Source of the DNA: Empedobacter brevis NBRC 14943 = ATCC 43319
Lineage (GTDB): Bacteria; Bacteroidota; Bacteroidia; Flavobacteriales; Weeksellaceae
Assembly: GCF_000382425.1 (NCBI RefSeq)
Contig: NZ_KB908291.1
Location: 550,060-614,059 of the forward strand
Length of the DNA: 64,000 bases
Reading direction: 5' to 3'
In this document: one piece after another, positions 19,799 through 27,422 of the stretch
Numbering within the stretch: position 1 is the stretch's first letter
How the letters are laid out: the number at the start of each line of letters is the position of its first letter
Program-made: the position numbers and the translations under genes
The notes under the pieces: model-generated
Database searches by the model: none
What the model saw: only the letters and a program-made list of their open reading frames with translations
What the model was told of the DNA's origin: nothing

Positions 19799-20755
19799 AT
19801 GAAAGTAACACAACATATAGAACGCGCAAATGGAAAACCGTTGTTTTCTGTTGAAATTTTACCTCCTTTAAAAGGACAAGATGTAAATGCGACGTTCAAA
19901 ACTTTGGATCCTTTAGTGGAATTAAATCCTGCTTTTATCGATGTCACCTATCATCGTCAAGAGTACATTTATAAACAGAAAGAAAATGGATTATTGAAAC
20001 GTTACCAAGTGAGGAAGCGACCCGGAACAGTTGCCATTTGTGCAGCCATTCAGAATCATTATAAAGTTGATGCGATTCCGCATTTGATTTGTGGTGGTTT
20101 TACAAAAGAAGACACAGAGGATGCGTTGATCGATTTGAATTTCCTTGGAATAGATAATGTGTTGGTTCTGCGTGGAGACCCAATTAAATCGGAGAAATCA
20201 TTTGTTCCTGAAATGGGCGGGCATGCACATGCATCTGACTTGATCGGACAAATTACTGGTTTAAATACCGGGAGTTATTTGGATGATGAACTGCAGGAAT
20301 CGCACCCGATGGATTTTTGCATTGGTGTAGCCGGCTATCCGGAGAAACATTTCGAATCACCAAATCTTGCGATGGACCTGCATTATTTGAAAAAGAAAGT
20401 TGAATTGGGTGCAGATTATATTGTGACTCAAATGTTTTTTGACAATCAAAAATATTTTGACTTTGTGAATAAATGCCGCGAAATGGATATCCATATTCCG
20501 ATTATTCCGGGAATAAAACCTTTGACAACATTCAGTCATTTGACTTCGATTCCGCAGAATTTTTATATTGATTTGCCGGAGCCTTTGTCGATGGAAGTTT
20601 TGAAAGCAAAAGATAAGGAAGCTGTGAAGCAAATCGGCCTTGAATGGAGCATTCATCAATGCAAAGAGTTAATTGAATTTGGCGTTCCCGGTTTACATTT
20701 TTATACCATGAGCAATTCTAATAATACCAAAACTGTAGCGGAAGCTATATTTTAA
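19799..20755 (+). CDS. metF: Methylenetetrahydrofolate reductase
   Basis: Reduces 5,10-methylene-THF to 5-methyl-THF, the methyl donor for MetH, with FAD and NADH. It has 318 residues from the ATG at 19799 (MKVTQHIERANGKPLFSVEILPPLKGQ). The frame is open further upstream (to 19667), but that part overlaps the structured element and has no family similarity. Typical motifs are AFIDVTYHRQ, HLICGGFT, DNVLVLRGDP and ADYIVTQMFFDN. It follows split metH and probably shares its SAM-controlled transcript. Confidence 0.95.
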   Translation: MKVTQHIERANGKPLFSVEILPPLKGQDVNATFKTLDPLVELNPAFIDVTYHRQEYIYKQKENGLLKRYQVRKRPGTVAICAAIQNHYKVDAIPHLICGGFTKEDTEDALIDLNFLGIDNVLVLRGDPIKSEKSFVPEMGGHAHASDLIGQITGLNTGSYLDDELQESHPMDFCIGVAGYPEKHFESPNLAMDLHYLKKKVELGADYIVTQMFFDNQKYFDFVNKCREMDIHIPIIPGIKPLTTFSHLTSIPQNFYIDLPEPLSMEVLKAKDKEAVKQIGLEWSIHQCKELIEFGVPGLHFYTMSNSNNTKTVAEAIF

Positions 20756-20857
20756 GAAAGAAACGAAATTATTATTCCTTTGCCATAATTTCTATTTTAA
20801 ATGATAGATAAGTCTTACATTAAATAGTTTTTCTGAAAAATATGGTAATAAATATAA

Positions 20858-20882
20858 AAAACGCATCAAATGATGCGTTTTT
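20858..20882. terminator. Bidirectional terminator between metF and the HNH gene
   Basis: AAAACGCATCA-AA-TGATGCGTTTT, flanked by A and T runs, between converging genes. Confidence 0.9.
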
Positions 20883-20899
20883 TATAAAATATCTACACC

Positions 20900-21292
20900 T
20901 TATAAATATTCACTAAACAGTTGTTTTATTTCCAATAATTCTTCTTCTTTATCACTTCTAAACTCTTGAATATAATTTCTAATATCTTGAATATATTCTT
21001 CTCTACTTTTATTCGATCCAATGGATTCAACCGGATTATATTTTGACTTAAAAGAAGAATTACATTGCTTACATGCAATAGCTAAATTATCAAAACTATT
21101 ATAGTCAAACCCTTCAATTTGAGAAGATTTGGGAATAATATGATCTACTTCCCATAATTTATAATTATCTGCTGATTCAAACATATCTTTATCACAATAT
21201 TCGCATTTACATTTTGCACGTAAAGCAAGGTCAATTTGCTCAGAACTCCATCTATAAATTCTTATTAATAGTTCTTTCGTTTCTATATCCAT
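20900..21292 (-). CDS. HNH endonuclease
   Basis: A 130-residue HNH-family protein. The zinc-binding pairs are CEYC and CKQC, and the catalytic motif is WEVDHIIPKSSQIEGFDYNSFDNLAIACKQCN. An upstream in-frame TTG (21316) would add 8 residues, but the ATG at 21292 (MDIETKELLIRIYRW) is the better start. The role is unknown; stand-alone HNH proteins may be restriction-type or mobile-element nucleases. A transposon has inserted 76 bases upstream of this start, so the gene may have lost its native promoter. Confidence 0.85.
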   Translation of the reverse strand: MDIETKELLIRIYRWSSEQIDLALRAKCKCEYCDKDMFESADNYKLWEVDHIIPKSSQIEGFDYNSFDNLAIACKQCNSSFKSKYNPVESIGSNKSREEYIQDIRNYIQEFRSDKEEELLEIKQLFSEYL

Positions 21293-21360
21293 AGATTGCA
21301 ATATAGCATTAAGCAAATAGTTAATTTTACGTTTTCCCGTAAAATGCTTCTCCTATAATT

Positions 21361-21368
21361 TAATTTTA
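21361..21368 (+). repeat. Left 8-bp target-site duplication (TAATTTTA)
   Basis: Identical to 27823-27830 on the other side of the transposon. Together with the inverted ends it marks a transposition event. Confidence 0.9.
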
Positions 21369-21394
21369 GATAACTATATACTTGAATGTACCAA
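21369..21394 (+). repeat. Left terminal inverted repeat
   Basis: 26 bases, exact reverse complement of 27797-27822. The stop codon of the KAP gene lies 12 bases further in. Confidence 0.92.
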
Positions 21395-21405
21395 ATAAAA
21401 ATAAA

Positions 21406-22815
21406 TCAACTACTTTTTAAAGTTCTAGATGATAATTCTAAAATATCAAAAAAGTAATTTAATGACAATTCATTTAAATAATTATTATAATAATCATTCT
21501 GAATAGATACTAAGTAGTTAAGTAAGTCACCATCATTAAATTTTGATTTATAATTTAAGGAATATTCACGTGACATGTTATCAAAATTTAAAATTGTTAA
21601 ATATTCTATATGATTAGCTTTTAAATATAAGCTATATGATAAGAGTAGTTGTGCTTCTATACTAATACCGAATTTAAAAACATCTAGAAAAATAGGTTTA
21701 TTTAAGATATTGTACATCATTTCTTGAGCATCTTCTATAGAAGCTTCAAAATTTAATAACTTATAATAATATTCAGTTTCTTTAAATTTACAATATACTA
21801 GGAAAGAGAAAAATATAGGTACAATGTGATTATTACATTCCAATGTTTTAAATATAACTCTAGTATATGACATTATTTTTTCTTGCTCTCTTAGTGTCAA
21901 ATTACCAATTAAGCCTTTCAAAATCTTTTTAAATTTTTCAATGTCATTATTAAACAAAGAATAATCCTGCCTTTTCTTTGAATTTAAGAAAGAATCAAAA
22001 TCATAATAGTCATACAAATACTCAAAATAATTTTCAGTTTCTGGTTGTGGTATAGTATATTCTATATCTATAAATCTTTTTAAATATTGTTCAGTATCGA
22101 TTTTTTCAGATCCATAAACTCCACAAATTGCATGTCTTAATTGTTCTTTATCAATAGATAATACAAAAATTATATTTGGTACATTAAAAAAATGCTTTAC
22201 TTGTTCAAGTAAAGAAACAGAATAATTTGGTCTACATCTATCTAATTCATCAATAATAAAAATCAATGGTTGACCATTAAAATTATTTGCTACAAACTCT
22301 CCTAAATTTTTCCTAAAATCTTTGATAGATTCTTTCCTTTTAGCATATTCATTAACATCTGCTTCAAAAATTTCTGTTGCTGTTTTTGTTGACTCAGCTA
22401 TTACATCAATTATAAGTTGAGAATCAATATATTTATTAAGTATACCTTTAGTGATTGCTGGTAATATATTCTTAGCTAATTTGGAAGCACTCTCTACAAC
22501 TTTATTAAATGTTTTATCTGATTTGTTAATTATATTCAATTCACCTATCAGAGCTGTTAATGGATTATCTTCAAAATCATTTTCCCAAGCATTAAAATAT
22601 ATGGTATTATAATTTTTATTTTTAATTTTCTGTTCCCACATTTTAACAAATGTCGTTTTACCTGCACCCCATTTATTATTAATAGCTAAAACAAATCCAT
22701 CTTTATAGTTTTCAACTAAACTAGTTAAAACATCAGCATACTTTTCTCGTTTTAATTTACAATTCTTAAATGGTTCATCTATATCAATAATTACTTCTTC
22801 ATTCCTGATTTTCAT
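21406..22815 (-). CDS. KAP family P-loop NTPase
   Basis: A 469-residue ATPase. Walker A is NNKWGAGKTT (GAGKTT, residues 50-55) and Walker B is LIFIIDELDRCRPN (D189, E190), the typical KAP 'DELDRC' form. A helical insert follows Walker A (AENILPAITKG-like region, about 110-150), a segment that is membrane-associated in many KAP proteins, though no strong transmembrane helix is seen here. Some KAP ATPases belong to anti-phage systems, but the function here is unknown. It is the first cargo gene at the left transposon end, reading outward. A promoter fits at 22861-22854 (TAAATTTG, with TTTG 23 bases upstream). Confidence 0.88.
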   Translation of the reverse strand: MKIRNEEVIIDIDEPFKNCKLKREKYADVLTSLVENYKDGFVLAINNKWGAGKTTFVKMWEQKIKNKNYNTIYFNAWENDFEDNPLTALIGELNIINKSDKTFNKVVESASKLAKNILPAITKGILNKYIDSQLIIDVIAESTKTATEIFEADVNEYAKRKESIKDFRKNLGEFVANNFNGQPLIFIIDELDRCRPNYSVSLLEQVKHFFNVPNIIFVLSIDKEQLRHAICGVYGSEKIDTEQYLKRFIDIEYTIPQPETENYFEYLYDYYDFDSFLNSKKRQDYSLFNNDIEKFKKILKGLIGNLTLREQEKIMSYTRVIFKTLECNNHIVPIFFSFLVYCKFKETEYYYKLLNFEASIEDAQEMMYNILNKPIFLDVFKFGISIEAQLLLSYSLYLKANHIEYLTILNFDNMSREYSLNYKSKFNDGDLLNYLVSIQNDYYNNYLNELSLNYFFDILELSSRTLKSS

Positions 22816-22853
22816 ATCTATAATATTAATTACAATAGTGTTTATTATTGAAA

Positions 22854-22888
22854 CAAATTTAATTCTTTTTAATTATTATAAGACCAAA
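22854..22888 (-). promoter_or_regulatory. Candidate promoter of the KAP NTPase gene
   Basis: Minus strand TTTG (22888-22885), 23-base spacer, TAAATTTG (22861-22854), about 38 bases before the start codon. Confidence 0.6.
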
Positions 22889-22941
22889 ATCTATTTACAG
22901 TTTTCGCTATTAAAAACATAACAACTTGATATACAAACAAC

Positions 22942-22967
22942 AAAAGCCAGCTAATTAGCTGGCTTTT
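22942..22967. terminator. Palindromic terminator
   Basis: AAAAGCCAGCTAA directly joined to TTAGCTGGCTTTT, a perfect 26-bp palindrome with a following T-run. It lies between the KAP promoter and the small membrane protein gene; no gene on either strand ends next to it, so it may insulate the two. Confidence 0.75.
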
Positions 22968-23032
22968 TTGCAACTTGATAAAGTTGACTCTTAACGTTGA
23001 GCAATGTTGTTTCATTTCGAAAATTTTACAAT

Positions 23033-23290
23033 ATGGAAACAAATTTTCGTTACAACAGAAATTCAACTTTTACGAGAAGAAGAATTTCTTACAAAAATGA
23101 ATCAACTTCAAAAAACATTAAAATTGAAAGTTTATCACTTAAAGAAAAGGCTAGAAATTTTTTTAACAATTCTATAGATTTCATGACTAAATCTGAAGGT
23201 GTAATAGCTTTTTTTATTTTTCTTATCAATGTACCTATCATTTCAACTTTAAAGAAAATACTAATGTTCATCCTATTTAGTATTAATTGA
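23033..23290 (+). CDS. Small basic protein with one membrane segment, function unknown
   Basis: 85 residues from the ATG at 23033 (METNFRYNRNSTFTRRRISYKNE); a TTG 36 bases upstream is an alternative start. The N-terminal half is basic and Asn/Thr/Arg rich. The C-terminal part has a hydrophobic stretch (GVIAFFIFLINVPIIST) and a second hydrophobic tail (ILMFILFSI). I recognise no family. It sits between the KAP gene and the transposase inside the transposon. Coding status is uncertain. Confidence 0.4.
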   Translation: METNFRYNRNSTFTRRRISYKNESTSKNIKIESLSLKEKARNFFNNSIDFMTKSEGVIAFFIFLINVPIISTLKKILMFILFSIN

Positions 23291-23429
23291 AAATTGTAAT
23301 TAATTAAACCAACTTCAAGTTTGTAACATGCTGATTTCAAGCAGTAAAATATTTTTTTGAATAAGCTTAAAATTTATTTTGCTGCATTGTTCAGCCTCAC
23401 CATTATTTAATAAATTTAATAAAACAATA

Positions 23430-24383
23430 ATGCTAAATAGTTTAAAATCAAAAGATAATAAAGCGTTTTCTTCTTTAATTCAAATGGTAGAAGTTCTTGA
23501 TACAGAAGAAAAATGTAGAAAGTATTTAGAAAAATTACGATGGAATGATGAACCTGTTTGCCCACATTGTGGAAGTGTAAACAAAAATCATTATAAATTA
23601 AATTTTAAAGGTGTTCATAAAGGGTTGTATAAATGTAAAGATTGTAGAAATCGATTCACTGTTACTGTTGGGACTATGTTTGAAGGCTCTCATATTAAAT
23701 TAAAAAAGTGGTTTATGGCTATTTATCTATTTTCTGCTCATAAAAAAGGTATAAGTAGTTCACAATTACATAGAGATTTAGGAGTAACTCAAAAAACTGC
23801 ATGGTTCATGTTAAGTAGAATTAGATATTCATTTAGAGCAAAAACTATGATGAAATTTAATGATGTTACACAAGTTGATGAAACATTTATAGGAGGTAAA
23901 AACATGAAAAAGCCAAAGGAACGTAGAGTTAAAAATACTCAAGGTAGAAGCACCAAAACAAAGACCGTTGTTTTTGGTTTATTAAGTAATGGCATTGTTA
24001 CTACCGAAATTATTCCAAATACAAAAGGTAAAACTTTGAAAGCTGTTATTAAAGATATGGTAAAAGAAGGTTCAATAATTGTATCAGATGGTTGGGTAGG
24101 TTATTCTGGATTAAGTAAAGATTATATACATAAAAGAATTCCGCATAATAAAGGTCAATTTGTAGAAGGAGAATTTCATACAAATGCAATTGAAGGTTTC
24201 TGGAGTCTTTTAAAACGAGGTATCTTAGGTATTTATCATTCTACAAGTCCTAAACATTTACAAAAGTATTGTGATGAGTTTTCATATAGATATAATACGA
24301 GAAATCTTAGTGATGGAGATAGATTTAATATTGCATTACTTAATGCAACTGATAGGCTAACTTACGATGAACTGATAGCTTAG
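23430..24383 (+). CDS. IS1595-family transposase
   Basis: A 317-residue DDE-type transposase. The N-terminal zinc ribbon has CPHCG (C44, C47) and CKDC (C69, C72). The catalytic core has D150 (QVDETFIGG), D220 (IVSDGWVGYSGL) and HTNAIEGFWSLLKRGI, the conserved Asn/Glu and Lys region typical of ISXO2/IS1595 enzymes. An upstream TTG at 23379 is in frame, but the ATG at 23430 is the natural start. It should act on the 26-bp ends at 21369 and 27822, since no closer inverted repeats frame it. Confidence 0.93.
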   Translation: MLNSLKSKDNKAFSSLIQMVEVLDTEEKCRKYLEKLRWNDEPVCPHCGSVNKNHYKLNFKGVHKGLYKCKDCRNRFTVTVGTMFEGSHIKLKKWFMAIYLFSAHKKGISSSQLHRDLGVTQKTAWFMLSRIRYSFRAKTMMKFNDVTQVDETFIGGKNMKKPKERRVKNTQGRSTKTKTVVFGLLSNGIVTTEIIPNTKGKTLKAVIKDMVKEGSIIVSDGWVGYSGLSKDYIHKRIPHNKGQFVEGEFHTNAIEGFWSLLKRGILGIYHSTSPKHLQKYCDEFSYRYNTRNLSDGDRFNIALLNATDRLTYDELIA

Positions 24384-24392
24384 AGTTTCGAT

Positions 24393-24416
24393 GTTGTTAT
24401 ATTTCTTATAAAGAAA
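24393..24416 (+). promoter_or_regulatory. Leader motif shared with the small gene at 27157
   Basis: GTTGTTATATTTCTTATAA followed by AGAAA, just before the ORF at 24423. The same 19 bases start at 27120 before the ORF at 27157, where TCTTATAA is duplicated in tandem. This suggests a shared promoter or leader. Confidence 0.45.
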
Positions 24417-24422
24417 ATCAAT

Positions 24423-24899
24423 ATGTCGAAAATCAAATCACTTCTTACAAGATTAAAAATATCATTAATAAAAAAATTTATTGTTGCTAAATACTATATT
24501 ATTAATTTTTTAGGTAGCTTTATACCTAACATAAAAAATATGCAATATACAGAAGAAGATATTTTGAAAAGATTTGGCAATATAATTATTCATTTTATTA
24601 ACCAACATCAAGATTTTAAAATTAAAGAACATCATTTACCTCAAATTCAGTATTTTGATTACAAATCTAAATCATGTAGTATTTGTTACTTAATTGAATA
24701 TGAAACTAAAGACCATAAAATTATTGATTTTGAATTGTATATTAAGTCATCGTCTGAAAATACTTCATTTTTACTAAATGACAAAAGTAAAGAAGATGAA
24801 ATTCTTGATTTATACTATGAACTTCATGATATTCCAGAGAAAGATTTATTTTCAGAAAATATGAGGTTAGTAAAAAGTACAAAAAACGAACTTACATAG
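24423..24899 (+). CDS. Protein of unknown function (transposon cargo, 158 aa)
   Basis: 158 residues starting MSKIKSLLTRLKISLIKKF. A basic amphipathic N-terminus of about 40 residues with a hydrophobic stretch (YYIINFLGSFIP) is followed by a soluble acidic part (EEDILKRFGNIIIHFIN ... DEILDLYYELHDIPEKDLF). I do not recognise a family. The gene follows the transposase by 40 bases and ends inside a strong terminator, which supports expression. Confidence 0.6.
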   Translation: MSKIKSLLTRLKISLIKKFIVAKYYIINFLGSFIPNIKNMQYTEEDILKRFGNIIIHFINQHQDFKIKEHHLPQIQYFDYKSKSCSICYLIEYETKDHKIIDFELYIKSSSENTSFLLNDKSKEDEILDLYYELHDIPEKDLFSENMRLVKSTKNELT

Positions 24900-24910
24900 T
24901 AAGTTCGTTT
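24884..24910. terminator. Bidirectional terminator overlapping the stop codon
   Basis: AAACGAACTTAC-ATA-GTAAGTTCGTTT. The stem includes the stop codon of the 158-residue gene and also serves the converging gene that ends at 24919. Confidence 0.88.
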
Positions 24911-24918
24911 CACATCTC

Positions 24919-26274
24919 CTACAACCCTAGAACATTAGAAGAAGCAGTTATATAGCTCAAAAACTCCTGATATTTTGAATAGTATTTATCATCAAGAGGT
25001 ATAACACTAACTTGCATAGAATTTTCTAAATCAAAAATCTTTTTATGAATCAAATTAGCTTCTTTAGTTATTTGAGTCCAAGCTTTTATATCAGACATCG
25101 ACATATTATTTCTTTTTAATCTATATATTCTTATATAATTATCAAGTGACTTATTATAGCTGAATCCTTTATTTCTTAATTCTTGAATTTTAAGATATTT
25201 TTCATCAAGTTTCTTTAAATATGAATTATCAGCATTCAATTCGCCATAAAAGAATGGATAAACTTCAATTTTATAGTATTTAGTGTTAACATACCATTGG
25301 TCATAGCCATCATATTGATATGGTTTATAGTTAAGTTTTATAAGTAGATGATTTAATTTTGCTTGAATTTTATTTGATGATAATTCCCTAAATAATCCTG
25401 CTGAGAAAACATATAATTCATTATTATCTGTATTTTTTACAAATGAATAGTTTGAATTTCCATAAGATGAATATTTCTTGACTTCTTCTGATACTTCATT
25501 TTTCAATAATTTGTCTTGATAATCAGAATATGCAATCATTACCTTACTTGATAATTCTTGAAAATTACCATTCAAAGCCTTTATTATAGAATCTTTATTG
25601 GCAATATATGCTGTTCTTGATTCTAAAAATTTACTACGAACTAAACCTGTTTCAAATTTTTCTTTATCAGTAAAAGATTTTTCTTCTTCAACTAATTCAA
25701 GATATCCTTTTTTACGTCTAAAATAAGGGTTTCTATCAGTCACTTCTATAGCTTTAGTTTGATATCTTGAGCTAACATAAGTAATACCTTGTTTATTCAA
25801 CTCTAACAATTCAATATACCTATCAAGCATTCGTTTAGAAGCATATTTACCATTGTATCGAAGATATATAATATCATTACCTACTTCAAAAAATAAAACA
25901 TTTAATTCTCCTGCTAGCTTTGATGATTCTTCAAGAAGAGCAATATCTTTTGTTTTCTTGTAAGTTTGAATGTTTGATATTATTAAATTCTTTTTATCTA
26001 AAATATCTGACTTTTTCTTCTTTTCTAATAAATCTGCATCATAAATAGTTTTTGCTTCTTCTTTTTGATTCAAAAATAATTCATAAGATTTAGTATTTAC
26101 AAGTCCCTCTACATATGGATAGAAGTGTATAGATTTTTTATCTACTTTGTAAATAGTGTAACTTTCTAAATTAAGATTTTCAAAATCTGAGGATTGAAGT
26201 GAAATTGTATTTTGAGCAAAAATACGAGGACATAGAATCATTATAGAAATGATACTAAATGATTTAATTTTCAT
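24919..26274 (-). CDS. Secreted protein of unknown function (transposon cargo, 451 aa)
   Basis: A signal peptide (MKIKSFSIISIMILCPRIFAQ) is followed by about 430 residues rich in Lys, Glu and Tyr with several helical, possibly coiled segments (EEKKKSDILDKKN-type). Two regions look alike: IHFYPYVEGLVNTKSYELF near residue 50 and IEVYPFFYGELNADNSYLKKL near residue 335. Each is followed by a long helical part, suggesting an internal duplication. No family is recognised. The gene has an unusually long structured 5' leader; the direct repeat GTGTGGTAAT (plus strand, 26275) touches its start codon. Export of transposon cargo is uncommon. Confidence 0.75.
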   Translation of the reverse strand: MKIKSFSIISIMILCPRIFAQNTISLQSSDFENLNLESYTIYKVDKKSIHFYPYVEGLVNTKSYELFLNQKEEAKTIYDADLLEKKKKSDILDKKNLIISNIQTYKKTKDIALLEESSKLAGELNVLFFEVGNDIIYLRYNGKYASKRMLDRYIELLELNKQGITYVSSRYQTKAIEVTDRNPYFRRKKGYLELVEEEKSFTDKEKFETGLVRSKFLESRTAYIANKDSIIKALNGNFQELSSKVMIAYSDYQDKLLKNEVSEEVKKYSSYGNSNYSFVKNTDNNELYVFSAGLFRELSSNKIQAKLNHLLIKLNYKPYQYDGYDQWYVNTKYYKIEVYPFFYGELNADNSYLKKLDEKYLKIQELRNKGFSYNKSLDNYIRIYRLKRNNMSMSDIKAWTQITKEANLIHKKIFDLENSMQVSVIPLDDKYYSKYQEFLSYITASSNVLGL

Positions 26275-26461
26275 GTGTGGTAATTTGAAATTTGATTATT
26301 AAAAAATAAAAATAGCGTGGACATTGCACCACGTCAAACCTCAGGATTACCACACCCTAAAAAAGCAATGGATACAAGCCACGCCAATAACGGCATACCT
26401 CATATACATTATTTGCCTTTTCTGATGAAGATTATTCTCCGTGTGGTAATTCGGGTTTGAC
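26275..26461 (-). ncRNA. Structured 5' leader with three competing copies of one motif
   Basis: On the minus strand (sense for the secreted gene) the order is ATTACCACAC (26450-26441), GTGTGGTAAT (26355-26346), ATTACCACAC (26284-26275), then ATG at 26274. The middle copy can pair with either flank. The distal pairing extends to GTCAAACC/GGTTTGAC (26461-26454 with 26340-26333), and the proximal one would cover the translation start. A second nested inverted repeat, GCGTGG..CATTGC (26315-26327) with GCAATG..CCACGC (26365-26384), adds a possible pseudoknot. This mutually exclusive layout resembles a translational switch. No known riboswitch class is recognised. Confidence 0.6.
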
Positions 26462-26526
26462 AATAATGCTATTAAGCACGAATATTTTATGTTCTTAAAT
26501 GAACAATAAACTCTATTTTATAAATA

Positions 26527-26534
26527 CAAATATA
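26527..26534 (-). promoter_or_regulatory. -7 element for the structured leader transcript
   Basis: TATATTTG on the minus strand (consensus TAnnTTTG) would give a leader of about 245 bases before the secreted protein gene. No good -33 element is seen. Confidence 0.45.
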
Positions 26535-26643
26535 ATAAAAATTTTTGAAGAATAAAAATAATTAAAGGTTTGACATACAAGTTGATACAAAGTGTTTTCT
26601 CAAAACTTTTCAAAGCATAACCTCGTAGTTTAACTTCTTATAT

Positions 26644-26844
26644 ATGTACTGTATGATTATAAAAAATCATACAAAAAACCTAAACCCTCAAGGAGGGCAA
26701 GGTTTAGTCAGAAAATTAATTATCTTTCTTTGTAAAAAGTCGATTAGAAAGATAATTAGGTTAATAATTGAAAAATTAATTAACGAAGTTGATGCCCTTC
26801 AACTTATTGAATTTGTAATAGAATTTTTTGAAAATTTTAATTAA
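26644..26844 (+). CDS. Small protein of unknown function (66 aa)
   Basis: 66 residues. After MYCMIIKNHTKNLNPQGGQGLVRK comes an amphipathic helical part (IIFLCKKSIRKIIRLIIEKLINEVDALQLIEFVIEFFENFN). A strong hairpin 18 bases after the stop supports a transcript. No family recognised. The alternating Lys/Arg and hydrophobic residues would suit a membrane-active or toxin-like peptide, but that is a guess. Confidence 0.5.
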   Translation: MYCMIIKNHTKNLNPQGGQGLVRKLIIFLCKKSIRKIIRLIIEKLINEVDALQLIEFVIEFFENFN

Positions 26845-26861
26845 CACTTCAATGTATTTAA

Positions 26862-26894
26862 AACCCATCAATATGTACCAAATATTGATGGGTT
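26862..26894. terminator. Terminator between two convergent small genes
   Basis: AACCCATCAATAT / ATATTGATGGGTT, 13-bp arms and a 7-base loop, between the 66-residue gene (+) and the 45-residue gene (-). Confidence 0.85.
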
Positions 26895-26899
26895 CTTAT

Positions 26900-27037
26900 T
26901 TATTCTTCATCCTCAGACGCCTCCTTACCAGCTTCTTCAGCTTCTTCATTTTGATTTTCGTCTATTTGTTGTAAGTTTTCTTTAATCTCTTCAGAAGATT
27001 CTAAATTTTCGTTTATGTATTCAACTAATGATTTCAT
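26900..27037 (-). CDS. Small acidic protein (45 aa)
   Basis: Translated by me from the minus strand: ATG at 27037, stop at 26900. It begins MKSLVEYINENLESSEEIKE and ends in a run rich in Glu (EEAEEAGKEASEDEE). It is a highly acidic, soluble, probably helical protein of unknown function. Regular codon use, a terminator just after the stop and a clear acid bias make it a likely real gene. It faces the basic 66-residue protein gene, so an acidic/basic pair is worth noting. Confidence 0.6.
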   Translation of the reverse strand: MKSLVEYINENLESSEEIKENLQQIDENQNEEAEEAGKEASEDEE

Positions 27038-27119
27038 ATTAAATAGTTTTTGAAAGATAATAATAGATTTATAGTATATGTATACAACTTACTGAACGAT
27101 TGGCTTTAAGATTGCATAA

Positions 27120-27149
27120 GTTGTTATATTTCTTATAATCTTATAAAGA
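27120..27149 (+). promoter_or_regulatory. Leader motif shared with the gene at 24423 (tandem-duplicated)
   Basis: GTTGTTATATTTCTTATAA followed by a second TCTTATAA and AGAAA. It is identical to 24393 apart from the 8-base tandem duplication. Confidence 0.45.
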
Positions 27150-27156
27150 AATTTTT

Positions 27157-27378
27157 ATGTCTACAAAACAAACTGAAACATTAAAAGACTTTACAAATAA
27201 AGAGCTTTTTGAAGAATTAAAATCTAGAGGTTTCTGGACTATGCCAAAAGAACTTAATGATGAAACTATTCCTAATGAAATTGTAGTATCTGTAAATCAA
27301 CCTACATCAAAAGTTATGGTAACATTTGACCCTAATTATGATGAGTCTAATACAGGTTCTGGTTCAACTGGAAGATAG
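27157..27378 (+). CDS. Small protein of unknown function (73 aa)
   Basis: 73 residues (MSTKQTETLKDFTNKELFEELKSRGFWTMPKELNDETIPNEIVV...) ending in a Gly/Ser/Thr tail (SNTGSGSTGR). The 'FTNKELFEELKSRGF' helix resembles short adaptor-like helices but no family can be named. It has a leader motif shared with another cargo gene and its own terminator. Confidence 0.65.
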   Translation: MSTKQTETLKDFTNKELFEELKSRGFWTMPKELNDETIPNEIVVSVNQPTSKVMVTFDPNYDESNTGSGSTGR

Positions 27379-27381
27379 AAT

Positions 27382-27420
27382 AAAACATCTGCATGTCAAT
27401 TTTGATATACAGATGTTTTT
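27382..27420. terminator. Terminator between convergent cargo genes
   Basis: AAAACATCTG / CAGATGTTTTT with an inner TCAA/TTGA pairing in the loop. It lies between the 73-residue gene and the GhoS-like gene. Confidence 0.75.
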
Positions 27421-27422
27421 TA

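Noticed and set aside
20900..22815. HNH nuclease plus KAP ATPase as one two-gene defence system (Septu-like)
   Set aside because: The transposon end and target duplication lie between them (21361-21394), so they came together by insertion and are not an evolved pair.
22869..23066. Minus-strand 65-residue ORF with a hydrophobic stretch
   Set aside because: It runs through a perfect terminator palindrome and overlaps the plus-strand small gene; no supporting signals.
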